Source of the DNA: Morinoia aosen
Taxonomy: Eukaryota; Arthropoda; Malacostraca; Amphipoda; Talitridae
Direction: 5' to 3'
DNA length: 64,000 bases
NCBI GenBank assembly: GCA_030386875.1
Contig: CM059558.1
Location: 4,659,501 to 4,723,500, forward strand
The translations under genes were made by a program, and so were the position numbers. Shown in pieces: positions 9,766 through 21,404 of this stretch. Numbering within the stretch: position 1 is the stretch's first letter; every line of letters starts with the position of its first letter. The notes under the pieces were generated by a model. The model searched no databases, was not told where the DNA came from, and saw nothing but the letters and a program-made list of their open reading frames with translations.

Positions 9766-12719
9766 GTAAGACTTAGTTTTGGTCTGGGTGGGAGACAAAT
9801 ACAGGTGATATTAATGTAGAAAACTAAGCCTCTCTAGTATGGAAATAGGCTAAATGGCATTGAGATAGAAGATCTTGCCACTGGTTCATAGGCAAAACTT
9901 GCTGTTTGTGATATTGTGATATGTAACATAAGGAAATAAATTATCCCTATATTGTGGCAGGGTCATATTTCCTATAATACATTGATCTTATGGTCATCGG
10001 TCTAAAACTATTGGTGAAATGAAACTTTAGGGTTTGTTACAGTATACTCGAACCAGAATAAGAGAAAAAACTTATCCAGAGGCACAGCAAGTAGTAGAGA
10101 ATGTAAAGACAGGTATGACAAGATGAGCCAAGAGTAGGGAGCATAGGGACCATAGACATGAGGTGTTGACTTGCCGGCTGAAAAGAAAGCGTGTAACTTA
10201 TAAATACAAGAACCTCAAGCACCTTCCATGACCTGGCTTTACAAAAAGAATAAAACAAACATAAATTAACAAAAATCTCAAGCAAACAAATCTCAAAGCA
10301 AAGCAAATCTCATTAAATCAAAATAAATCAAAATTGCAAATTAAATAAGCAAAATGAATATAAAGAACAACAAAATGTCAACTCAAAATGAATGAAATCA
10401 GTCAAAATGAGCATCTCAAGACACAATGAAGAAAAGAATAAAAATAAGCAAACCAAATCAGGCACCAAAACTGATGAACTGAAAGTTCCAACATTACACA
10501 TGCTAATTAACTAGAAGAACTATCCACTCGCCTCCCAAGATGGTAGCACTCAAGCAAGCCAGGTCTTCTAGGCTTAAGATTAATTTATGTACAATAATAG
10601 TTCATACACAGCGAGAATCTAGGCTGAAACAAACAAAAAGAAACACACAAATTAAGTATGAATACCAATATTATCATAGAGCACATCAAAACCACCGTCG
10701 ATAGTGCGTGATGAAAACCTTAGGAGGGCCTCCCAGTAACAATGTAGTGGCTAGACCACTACTATTTAATGTAAAGTTAATCTAAGTTATGTTTTGTTTC
10801 TGAGAAAAATGTTCAACAGATAGGCATGATCAAAAGTGTAATTATGTTAATGATTGTTCTAATCTTTACAGAAAAAAATTAAATTCATAGTAAGTTACTG
10901 AATAACGTAGGTAAAGGAATGCCAAATTCCTCTGAAAATAATTCAATATAGACAGACTCTAAACGGAGAGACCCGTAGCACATCTGCATCTTTCGAGTTC
11001 AAGCTCCAAAGGGTAAGAAAGAATTCATGTAATTGCGACTATACGTAATAATCGAGATAACATGTGATAATATGTAATGCGTTTATATCTATTAGAGTTG
11101 GCGTTCAAGATGAATACTTTAGTAATTGTATGTAGTCATGCGTTGAAAATTTTTATAAATAGTAGACTGCTATGAAGATAGGTAGAGGCTGTGAAACCCG
11201 TATATATGAATATATGGAAGATAAGATGTGAATTGTAGGTTCTTGTAAATTAAATGAAACTCTGTAATGTAATAATGTCAGTGAATTGAGAAATAGCTCA
11301 CGATGAATAAAATCGATAAATAAGTATTAAGAATTGTTTGTGGCGTAGCACGATTGACCAGGTTTATATGTAAATCATTATCATTAAGAACGAAAAGATG
11401 TCCATGTGTGGTGTAATTCTGATCATCTGAATAGGTTTAAGATGTAAAAACGAGGTGCAGCAGACGTAATGATTAGACAGCTCAATTTATGACACCCTGA
11501 TATCCAGGGAAGGCCTCCCACTGCAGTGCGCCAATCAGTCCAGCTGTGTCGGCTGATCCGAGGGCCGCTACCTACGTGGCGTGCCGTTGGCCGGGTAGGC
11601 GCCATCATCACAGCTGATCGGCGGCTACTGAAGTCATCTCGTGCGTCACCTGGACGCAGGGGCTGGGCCGGTTGAAAGCCTTGGGGGCGGCTGCCTATCG
11701 CCCTGGTCAAGTCAAGAGGACTCAGATCAAAGAGCACCGCCGATCTACATCTAGTGTCCAGAGCCTGCGGGCAGTTCATAAACCTCAAACGATCTCAGGA
11801 ATAGAACTTTTGCCTGGAGTCCATTGCGGGGTCCTGGAATTGGTGTATTGTCGTACCTGTGTCCTAAGGTTCAAAGAGTATTTATAGTTAAAAGTAGCCT
11901 AGCCACTGCTGTGATATGTATTCCTTCCGCGACCACTACCTCATTCACAGCTAAGTCGTGTGCCTGTGTTGTTTGTAATCCTGTAACCATTAATTTCTTT
12001 ATTGTTGCCTGGTCACGTGCTTTGCACATAGGGTCGATATTGTGTTAGGCTTGCGAGCAAAGTTAATTAAGTGATAGAAAGAAAGTGTAACAGATAGGCC
12101 GTATAAATGTGTAATCCTTTCGGATGGTATTTCTACAAAAATAAAGAAAAAACAATGTCAGTCGTCGAATCTTGGATTGTATCATTATCACGTTCATTGT
12201 ATATAAAGTAATAGGCATTAGAGAAACCGGTCCGCACAATGATATTGACCCGCGGCACGCGATGTAAATCCCCTGTACGATCCGGCCATAATATACGTGG
12301 AGCGGTGTAGGACTGCATAGGACGGTAAGTGTCGTGAGCTTATAGTGCCTTCCACTACAACAACATAATGAATAAATTTTTGTGCTTTTTGTTTATAATT
12401 TCCCCTATGTTATTACAATCAGCTAAGTTTTTATATGTATGCACAGTTGTTGCTTTTTGGTGGGTTCATCTCTCTGTCATGCTCTCAACATGTTGACTAC
12501 GATTGCATGAGTCGTAATGTTGATTTGGTTAGGCTGTAAAAAACATTGGTAAAATCTACTTATCTGCTTGAATAAGTTTTCATCCTTTGTAAGAACTGTA
12601 CAAAATATAACTGATAATATTTTAATCGTGTGATAAAATTCGTTCGAAAAAGGTCCCAAAATGGTATGAAATGTTCTACATTTACATCGGTACATATATG
12701 AACAATTTACCTAGTGGTT
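9766..12719. other. Non-coding, with a GC-rich patch at about 11490-11790
   Basis: No convincing gene. The palindromes GGAGGGCCTCC (10728) and TAGTGG...CCACTA (10743) and the GC-rich stretch at 11490-11790 stand out. A/T-rich ends and polyadenylation-like AATAAA signals near 11310 and 12140 recall a long solo LTR, but no matching partner LTR is present. Confidence 0.3.
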
Positions 12720-13621
12720 CACATTTGTCCCACTCGTAGTCAATGTGTTAACACTCTGAATGCAACGTGTGCTACTGGTGGCTACGGATAAAATTTTCAT
12801 AAAGCTGTTGATTTACCAATAGTCGCAAATTTAATTTTCATGATTACTTACTTGAAGCTAGATGAGGGTATGATTCAGTTAGTTATTGCTAGTTTCAAAA
12901 TTGCCTATTACTATTGACTCTAAATTTGAGTTGAATATTGAACTTCAGTTTTACCAATTGTGGTCAAAGTGTTAAGGATACTTAATGACTGTTTCTGAAT
13001 ACAACAAAGTATATTTTGATTGTTTGTACTATTAGGATGGATATAGTTGTTTGTCATTTACATCTGGCAGATTTATGTAGGAAAAATATCACCCCTCGTT
13101 TTTGATGGGTCATGTCCACTCATAGGATATGAGTTCAAATTTTGTTCAAAAATAAAACCAAATTGCACGTAGATATTTCTCTCTAGTCATTATTTTGACA
13201 TGGTCTGTATAGCCAATTCTGGTTTGAATAGAATTTCTTGAGCCATACAGAAGATGAAACAAAGTTTGAACATAATGCAATTGGTATGTACGTTTTGTGA
13301 ACATCAGGAGCATAGATAAATTGAAAGTCCCAAGCTGTGAGGGGAGATGTGGCAACATAAAACACAAAGTTTTTATGTTCTCAAAATTGTCTGCAACTTA
13401 TTGTTTCTGGGTTTATGCTGTCATTTTGCATGCATTTTGGTGTACACAGCCTTGTGTATAGATGTGTGAATATTTAGGAGTGCAATACTGCATGTAAATC
13501 TCTGTTTAGAGTAGATAATTGGAGTACCATCTATATAATATTCTGCTTTTCTTTCCTTAGTTAGTCCGTCCATTTCGCTCTCATCCGAGTTAGCGGTATC
13601 ATGGATACCGAATTACTGAGT
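12720..13621. repeat. Dispersed repeat also found at 27337-27401 and 31372-31500
   Basis: Parts (for example ATTGAACTTCAGTTTTACC and GTGTTAAGG near 12940-12980) match 31450-31500. The stretch TTGAAGCTAGATGAGG at about 12851 corresponds to the sequence just right of element B (31369 onward). This copy lacks elements A-C, so it represents an unoccupied relative of their insertion site. Confidence 0.5.
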
Positions 13622-13690
13622 GTTGCATTAAGGACACCATCTACGTAGAAATCAGGATATGTGTTGATTTTCTGTTTTTATATGCATCTT
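13622..13690 (+). mobile_element. Left-end remnant of an element-A-like TTAA transposon
   Basis: ATTAAGGACACCATCTACG and the following bases, including AATCAGGATATGTGTTGATT, closely match the left end of element A at 27402-27470. The remnant stops exactly where the copia LTR begins (13691), so copia probably inserted into it. Confidence 0.65.
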
Positions 13691-13966
13691 TGTTGAGATC
13701 CAACTTTAGTATATATATTTATTATTATATATGAGTTGTCGCTGTCGCCCATGAAATTGCTTCCGTCCCGTTTTCTATGTTCATGTGTTAACCGCCTTTG
13801 TAGAGCGATCGAGCTCCTTCTTCTTGTTCTTGCCGTTGTACCCAACGGACGTACAGTACATGTAGTTCCTAGATTACCAACTGTGTTTCTCTACCCCACA
13901 CTCATACTTATAAACGTTGTCGTACTCCATTATTCCAAGATGGAAAGAGGCCTCTCTGGTCTAACA
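13691..13966 (+). repeat. copia 5' LTR (276 bp)
   Basis: Begins TGTTGAGATC and ends CTAACA, directly followed by the primer-binding site. A TATATATATTTATTATTATA stretch (13711-13730) is a likely TATA region. The 276-bp length equals that of the classic Drosophila copia LTR. The start is inferred from the TGTTG terminus and from the end of the flanking element-A remnant; no second LTR is available to confirm it. Confidence 0.6.
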
Positions 13967-15117
13967 GGTTATGGGCCCAGTAGCCTAACTTTTGATGGCA
14001 ATGACGAAAGGTATGAGTTGTGGGAAGTGAAATTTCGGGCCTACCTAGATTTGAAATCGTTGGATGCCATCCATGAGGACGAAGAATCAAGTCTGGATGT
14101 TGAGAAGAATAAGAAAGTTTTCTCCGAGCTTGTACAAAGGCTCGATGATAAAAGTCTCTCGTTGATTATCAGAGACGCCTATGGAGATGGAAGAAAATCC
14201 ATGAAAATTCTGCGGGATCATTACCTCGGTAGCAGTAAACCGAGAATTATTTCTCTGTATTGCGAGTTGGCCGCGCTGAAGATGAAAAATGGCGAGACGG
14301 TTACCGACTATTTGCTGCGAGCAGAGACAACTGCATCCTACCTGGTGAAAGCCGGCGAAAGTATCAGCGATGGACTGTTAATCGCCATGATTATCAAAGG
14401 ATTGCCAGCTGCCTACAACGCTTTTTCTACCGTCATCACGCAAAGTGACAGTAAAGAAATGGACTTCATGAAATTCAAATCGGCTCTCAAGAGTGAAGAG
14501 GAAACGAAGAAGACCCGACAAGGCTACAGTGAAAGTGAAGAAAGAATTATGAAAGTGAAAGATTCTAAAATTACTTGTTACTTATGTGGTAAGTCAGGTC
14601 ACAAGAAATCCGAGTGTAAAAGTCACAGTGCAAAGAAAAATCGGCGGTGTTCAATTTGTAAAAGTGCATCTCATGATACTAATTTTTGCAGAAAGAGAGA
14701 TACCGCGAAAGCGATGGCTACTGATAGCAAAGATGTGAAAAGCTCTTTTTGTTTTAGAGTATCAACAGACTCAGAAAGTGCTTCTGTTGTTGACAGTGCA
14801 AAGTTACTGGTGGATTGTGGAGCTACGGCTCACATTATTTGTGATAATTCTAAGTTTGTATCTTTAGATAAAAGTTTTGATCCTAGTAAGCATTTCATTG
14901 AATTAGCTGACGGTTCTAGAATGAACAATATCGTAGATTGTAAGGGTGATGCGCAAATTACCTTGACTGATGCCAAAAATAGGAAACACAACGTTCTTTT
15001 AATTCTTTGTATTCCTAGTTTTAAGCAGAATATTTTCTCTGTCCAGGCTGCTATTGATCAAGGTGCATCATTTAATTTCAATCAAAATGGTTCAAAGTTC
15101 AGTGTCCTGAGTCCGTG
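13940..15117 (+). CDS. gag-pro: copia Gag-protease part
   Basis: The start at 13940 (MERGLSGLTGYGPSSL) is preferred. The upstream ATG at 13736 lies next to the likely TATA region of the LTR and probably before the transcript start. The first nine codons lie in the LTR. The capsid region follows (FDGNDERYELWEVKFRAYLD, the UBN2/gag-polypeptide type). Next are the zinc knuckle CYLCGKSGHKKSEC (canonical CX2CX4HX4C), a second Cys-rich motif CSICKSASHDTNFC, and the aspartic protease site LLVDCGATAHI, which has Cys where Ser is usual (DSGA). The frame ends within or at the edge of the inserted LINE, so the normal fusion with integrase is broken. Confidence 0.85.
13967..13981 (+). promoter_or_regulatory. 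copia primer-binding site (initiator tRNA-Met type), inside the gag ORF
   Basis: GGTTATGGGCCCAGT is the copia primer-binding site, known to pair with an internal fragment of initiator tRNA-Met. It is in the Gag frame and encodes GYGPS. Confidence 0.85.
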
Positions 15118-15366
15118 GTTCAGTTCCTGAGAGACTCCGTGTGGCACGGACGTGTGTTGCGCTCGCTCCGAAACAAAGTGCCTAACGCTAGAAAGAATGT
15201 ACTCCTAACCTGAATGGGTACACACTCTCGCCATGAGGATTCGAATGTGACTTAAATAAACAACAAATAAAAAATCATCAAACTAAGTGTAAAAATATTC
15301 CCTCAAAAAGTGTGAAAGTGCTCATCCCTCGCGTACACGAGGAAACGAACTCTCCCATTCTCCAAG

Positions 15367-16202
15367 ATGGTACCCAAGAAGCAACGCAATAACAACAGCT
15401 GCGGCAATGATAACAGCGACGAACATCAGCCGAAGTTTGGTCAATATCCTGATGTGTCTAACCTAACAAAAGATGGCAAAGAAGTGGTTTCTGTCCTTAT
15501 AAAATACTTCGACTCAGTGATGACAAATTTTAAGAGTGACATTGATGATATGAAAATTGAAATAAGTCACCTTAAAACACTAGTTGAAACAGTAGCGGGA
15601 AAAGAAGCAGAGCACAAAAAAACTCTCGAAGAACAGAATGAGAAAATGGATAGCTTAGCCCTCCGTCTCGACCAGTTGGAAAAAAGTGATCAGCGCCGAG
15701 CCATTGAAGACAAAAAATGTACTCTCGTCATTTCTGGCAAGGATCTACCACAATCACACTTGAACGAAATCTGCAAGGAAACCGTCTGCCATCTCCTGGA
15801 GGACAAGATCAACATTGACCTCACCGACACTGACATCACATCAGCTACAAGAATGGGGAAAAAACAGTAACTGGGAACGTAGATCAAAGAAACATAGCAT
15901 TTGAACTAAAACATAACAAAAAACGTGAAATTCTCAACGCCTGCCGAGAAAAGAAACCAAAGTTCTTCTTCATAAATGAATACCTCATACCCTCACGAGC
16001 TAACGCCATGTACATTCTGAGGATGGCCAAAAAGAAATTCCCAGATAAAGTTGGAATCCCAAGAACACAGGATGGAAACATCTTCATATTCAACCCCGGA
16101 AACCCAGATTCAAGACGCCGCAAGATCAACACGCCAGATGACCTCGAGCAATACCTGATGCAACAACTAAATATGTCATCGAAGCAAATCATGGGTGACT
16201 AG
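15367..16202 (+). pseudogene. LINE ORF1 (coiled-coil RNA-binding protein), one frameshift
   Basis: ORF1 proteins of this group bind LINE RNA as a chaperone. The sequence shows a basic N-terminus, then a long coiled coil (about residues 45-110, heptad-like with KTLEEQNEKMDSLALRLDQL), then an RRM-like C-terminal half (CTLVISGKDLPQSH; ITSATRMGK). The frame stops at 15868-15870 because one A seems to be missing from the run at 15859-15864. Coding continues in the next frame through NEYLIPSRANAMYILRMAKK to the stop at 16200. Copy 2 (36496-37248) has an intact reading through the same place. The start ATG at 15367 follows a CCAAG context. Confidence 0.8.
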
Positions 16203-18004
16203 ACTAGGTGATCCCCTAAATTAGATATGTCAATCTCATGTTAATTTAACCTCAATTAGGTATCATGTCAGTTTAACCTCAATCTGATGTTAGTTTAACC
16301 TGAATCTATACAAATGTATAACAGATGTGTTTGTAAACATTTATGGCGGCTGTGTGTGAACTTTTGAAACAACGCAATCAGCAATTTTTTACCTCCCAAT
16401 GTTACTGTGATTTTTTTGATTTTTTTTCACCACTTAAGTATTATTACGCGTAAACCATATTAGCTGATTATATCATTGTCGTTGTAATCTTCTTATAATC
16501 TGATAATCGCTTCTGCCCTCCACTGCCATCGTACAACCATATTAGCTGATTATATCATTGTCGTTGTATTCTTCTTATAATCTGATTATATCATTGTCGT
16601 TGTAATCTTCTTATAATCTGATTATATCATTGTCATTTTAATCTATCAGCAATTTTTCACTTACCAATATTACTGTGAATTCTTTTTTTACCACTACAGT
16701 TATTATTACGCGTAAACCATATTAGCTGATTGTATCATTGTCATCATAATCTTTAAAACTTATTCCCTCTTGTATGTGAACTTATGAAAACGCCCTCAGC
16801 AATCTGTTTGCACCAATGTATTGATATCGAACTCCAATATTATAACGAATAAATAATAGATGTGTGTGTAAACATCTATGACATCTGTGTGTCACATTTT
16901 GTAACATCGCAATTAGTAATTTTTCACCAACCAATATTACTGTAAATTCTGATTATATCATTGTCATTATAATCTATCAGCAATTTTTCACATACCAATA
17001 TTACTGTGAATTCTTTTTTTTTACCACTACAGTTATTATTACGCGTAAACCATATTAGTTGATTGTATCATTGTCGTCATAATCTTTAAAAACTTATTAC
17101 CTGTTGTATGTGAACTTGTGAAAACGCCCTTAGCAATCTGTTTGCACCAATGTTGTGATATTGAACGCTTCTGCCCTCCATCGTACAACCATATTAGCTG
17201 ATTATATCATTGTCGTTGTAATCTTCTTATAATCTGATTATATCATTGTCGTTGTAATCTTCTTATAATCTGATTATATCATTGTCATTATACTCTATCA
17301 GCAATTTTTCACTTACCAATATTACTGTGAATTCTTCTTTTTTTACCACTACAGTTATTATTACGCGTAAACCATATTAGCTGATTGTATCATTGTCATC
17401 ATAATCTTTAAAACCTATTCCCTCTTGTATGTGAACTTATGAAAACGCCCTCAGCAATCTGTTTGCACCAATGTAGTGATATCGAACTCCAATATTATAA
17501 CAAATAAATAATAGATGTGTGTGTAAACATCTATGACATCTGTGTGTCACATTTTGTAACATCGCAATTAGTAATTTTTCACCAACCAATATTACTGTAA
17601 ATTCTGATTATATCATTGTCATTATAATCTATCAGCAATTTTTCACTTACCAATATTACTGTGAATTCTTTTTTTACCACTACAGTTATTATTGCGCGTA
17701 AACCATATTAGCTGATTGTATCATTGTCGTCATAATCTTTAAAAACTTATTACCTGTTGTATGTGAACTTGTGAAAACGCCCTTAGCAATCTGTTTGCAC
17801 CAATGTTGTGATATTGAACTCCATTATCACTCGCTCATGGACTGAGTTTGTGTGTACTCACGAAATCGCGCTAGATTTTTCTTTTTTACTCTATTCTCTC
17901 TTACTTAATGAGCTACTTTTTAGACGGGAATATCCCTTTAAGCTTGACTCTGTATTTCGTTTTAAGCTCTATAGTACCTAATTCTTACTGTTTACTTATT
18001 TTAA
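16203..18004 (+). repeat. Expanded LINE spacer: ~659-bp tandem duplication with 36-bp subrepeats
   Basis: A block running from CGCTTCTGCCCTCC (16508) recurs from 17167, a period of about 659 bp, so most of 16430-17830 is two similar copies. Inside each are two or three short subrepeats based on TCTGATTATATCATTGTCGT (about 36 bp). The spacer is ~1.8 kb here against ~0.6 kb in copy 2. No ORF runs through it. Confidence 0.85.
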
Positions 18005-21000
18005 ATGACTGATCACCCTGAGATATTCGAGGAAATCGATTCAGATTTCAATCATTTGAACAGAATATATCCAAACCTAAACGACTCTCAAGAGTGTAGG
18101 TATACTAATATATCAAAATTCAACGAAACTATACGAATAACTGACCGAGATTTCTCACTCCTGTGTTGGAACTGTAGGTCACTCTATCCAAAATTGGAAG
18201 AGATACAATGTACTATTACTGAACATAAATATAACCTAGACGTGATTAGCTTCACCGAAAGCTGGCTAGATGACTCGACTAAAGACATGATTCGATTTGA
18301 AATTATCATAGTTACCATTCGCTAAGAAAAAAACAGCGGGGCGGAGGCATCAGCACATATATATCTAACCACATAGACTCGAGAACCATAGCAAGTGCAA
18401 CAATGAATCAGGATCATATAGAATCACTCTTCGTAGAACTTTTTAGAGATGGTAAACGCATTGTGCTTGGAACGGTGTATAGGCCTCCTACAGCCTGTCC
18501 TATATCCTTCCTGAATGAATTGAATCGTATTATTTCTCAGTTCAACAGGCCCTTATACAATGACATAATAATATGCGGTGAGGTGACTTCAATTATGATC
18601 TACTGAAACATGAAAGCCATGAACCAATCTCTAATTTCCTAACTACCTTTCAGTCTCAATCCTTCCTTCCGATCATTACAAAGTCTACACGAATAACCTC
18701 AGAGTGTGCTACGCTGCTTGACAATATCTTTATGACAGACCCTAGTGATTTTCTTGCTGGAATAATTACTTCTGACTTATCAGATCACTTCCCAGTTTTT
18801 CTTATTAAGAAAAATGTCTATATTGCTTGCACCAAGGCACGGGCTGAAACTTACTCATATCGTAAAATAAACGAATCAAATCTTGAAGAAATGCGCACAG
18901 TTCTAGAAGAATCAATGTCTACATTGCACATCTCTCAACAAAACAATAATACTACGAGCATTGCTGAAGCAGTAGTAAAGTTGACTGAAACTATAATGAC
19001 CGCATACAATCAGTGTTGCCCAATTGTAACTCGTACAGTTACCCCGAAAAATAAACAAAAGCCCTGGATTACTAGAGACATCGTGATAAATATAAAGAAA
19101 CATCAAGCGTACTTAGCCCTCCTTTGCGAAGGACTAATATCTAGAGAAACATATAACCGATTCAGAAACTATGTAACAAACCAGATAAGATCATCAAAAA
19201 AGAACTACTTTACGCTCAAGTTTACTCAATTCAAAACTGACGTTTAAAAGACTTGGCATCTCCTTAACTCTTGCTGTAAACCGAATAATGCTGATAAATA
19301 GAAAATTGAATATGTTATTCAAGATAATGTAAAATATCATGAGAAAAAAGAAATTTCTAGTCTCTTTAACAACTTCTTCGTAAACGTAGGGAAAACCATA
19401 GCTGATGGTTTCCCAAGTGAACCTACTGATCACCTGGAATTTATGGATCATATTCGAGAACCCAACTCCTTTTTCTTTACGCCTACAAACTCCTCCGATG
19501 TAATTACGTGCATAAACAACATGAAAAATATATCGAGTGGGTTACAAACGTTTCCGACTAAAGTACTTAAAGTTATTGCTGACATTGTAGCCCCACTGAT
19601 ATCAAATATTAACCAGTCTCTCTTACTAGGCACTTTCCCGAACTCCCTCAAAGTTGCTAGAGTAACCCCTATCTTTAAAAGTGGTGAAAAAACCTGTGTA
19701 AACAATTATCGACCTATCTCCATTCTACCAATTATTAGTAAAGTATTCGAAAAGATTGTGTGTAAAAAAGTGTACTCTTATTTTGAACAAAAATCATTTC
19801 TTTACGATAAACAATACGGTTTTCGCTCTAAAAAATCAACAACACAGGCTATATTAAATCATTTACAATTTCTCTACTCTAATATAGATGAAGGAAAGCC
19901 TGTCTTCTCTGTATTTCTTGACTTTCAAAAAGAATTTGATTGTGTGGACCATAAAATACTACTCTCGAAACTACACTGTTATGGCATTCGAGGGATTGCC
20001 CATGATTGGTTCAGATCATACCTAACAAATCGGAAGCAATACGTTATCATTGACGACGCAAAATCAGACCCACAGACAATTAGCCATGGAGTTCCACAAG
20101 GATCTGTTCTTGGGCCTCTCATGTTTCTGATTTTTATTAATGATATTGTAAAATCTACATCATTCTTCAAATTCATACTTTTTGCCGATGACAGTACGCT
20201 TTCTGCGGTCCTTCCGAACCAAAATCCTGCTATGATTGTGGAGAGTATATATACTGAACTTCACAAGGTTTCATCGTGGCTCAAAGCTAATAAAATAAGC
20301 CTAAATATCGATAAAACAAATTATATTAAATTCTCATACAAGAAAGATGTATCTCTCCCATGCATTAAAATTGGCGAAGGTGAAATCGAAGAAACCAACT
20401 CATGTAAGTTTCTGGGCATCATAATAGATGAACATCTGACCTTCAAAGAGCACATCACTCATATTTGTTCTAAATTATCAAAATCCATCGGAATCCTAAA
20501 TAAAGTTGAAAATTTTCTGCCTGAAACAGCTTTACAAATGCTCTACCAAACGCTCATTTCTCCATACTTGCAATACGGAATAGAAGCATGGCACGGAACT
20601 GATATAAATAAAACCAACAAAATTTTTACTCTGCGGAAAAGGGCTGTCAGAGCGGTAAAGAACCTAGAATATAATGCTCACACAAATGATTCTTTCAAAA
20701 ATATACAAATACTTAAACTTTCGGATCTCTACAAAATCTCCATCTGTAATTTCATTTACAAAACATTAAGAAATGATGACAATAGCCTAAGACAATTATT
20801 GACTGCGCAAACTGGTCATCACGACCATTTAACCCGAAATAGAAGTAAATTCATGCTTCCTTATTATTCAAAGGCCAGGTCGCAACACAGTATTCTCTTC
20901 GTTGGAACCAAAACTTGGAACTCTATACCTGCAGAGATCCGTGAATGTAATTCGTACAAAGTATTCAAAAGACATCTTGAGTCTCACTTCCTATCAGAAT

Positions 21001-21005
21001 ACTAG
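18005..21005 (+). pseudogene. LINE ORF2 (AP-like endonuclease and reverse transcriptase), broken
   Basis: ORF2 nicks the target and reverse-transcribes the LINE RNA. It starts MTDHPEIFEE at 18005. Endonuclease motifs in order: LLCWNCRSLYPK, SFTESWLDD (catalytic Glu) and SDLSDHFPVF (SDH). RT motifs: NNYRPISILPIISK, FLDFQKEFDCVDH (motif A Asp), HGVPQGSVLGPL, LFADDSTLSA (catalytic DD) and CKFLGIIID. After RT there is a conserved C-terminal region ending SHFLSEY. Frames change between 18325 and 18403 and again before 18732. In-frame stops lie at 19245-19247 and 19299-19301. The RT part from 19443 to 21005 is a single open frame of 520 codons. Confidence 0.9.
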
Positions 21006-21404
21006 TCGTGTAAGATCACCGTGTCGAAATCTTGCCTCCTACATGTAACTAATGATAATGTCATAATGTAACTTGCCTGTGTACCATAACCAATCTTCTC
21101 TCTGCTCTTGAATCGTTTTATCGAACATACTGTTAAATATAGCCGATTTGACCTATATTGTAAAATACAGCATAAAATATCGAGCTAATTATCTCAATGA
21201 TCAGTCTAATGCGAAACTAGGTTAAGTGAACTAGGTTAAACATTTTTGTACACCCTAGAATAACGTGATGGTAGGATGCCCTAGAAGTCGCTGAACTTAT
21301 TCGGGCCCACAGGTAGCTATACTCAAATTTGACCATTGTACTAGACTTAAGAAAAATTCTACCTCTGTATCACCTGTGGTAAATAAATTGTTTAAATTGT
21401 TTAA

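Noticed and set aside
10741-12250. Long solo LTR starting TGTAGTGG and ending near CCGCACA
   Set aside because: No second copy, no convincing primer-binding site or target duplication.
13736-13939. Longer start for copia Gag at 13736
   Set aside because: Lies in the LTR beside the TATA region, probably upstream of the transcript start; hydrophobic residues there are unlike Gag.
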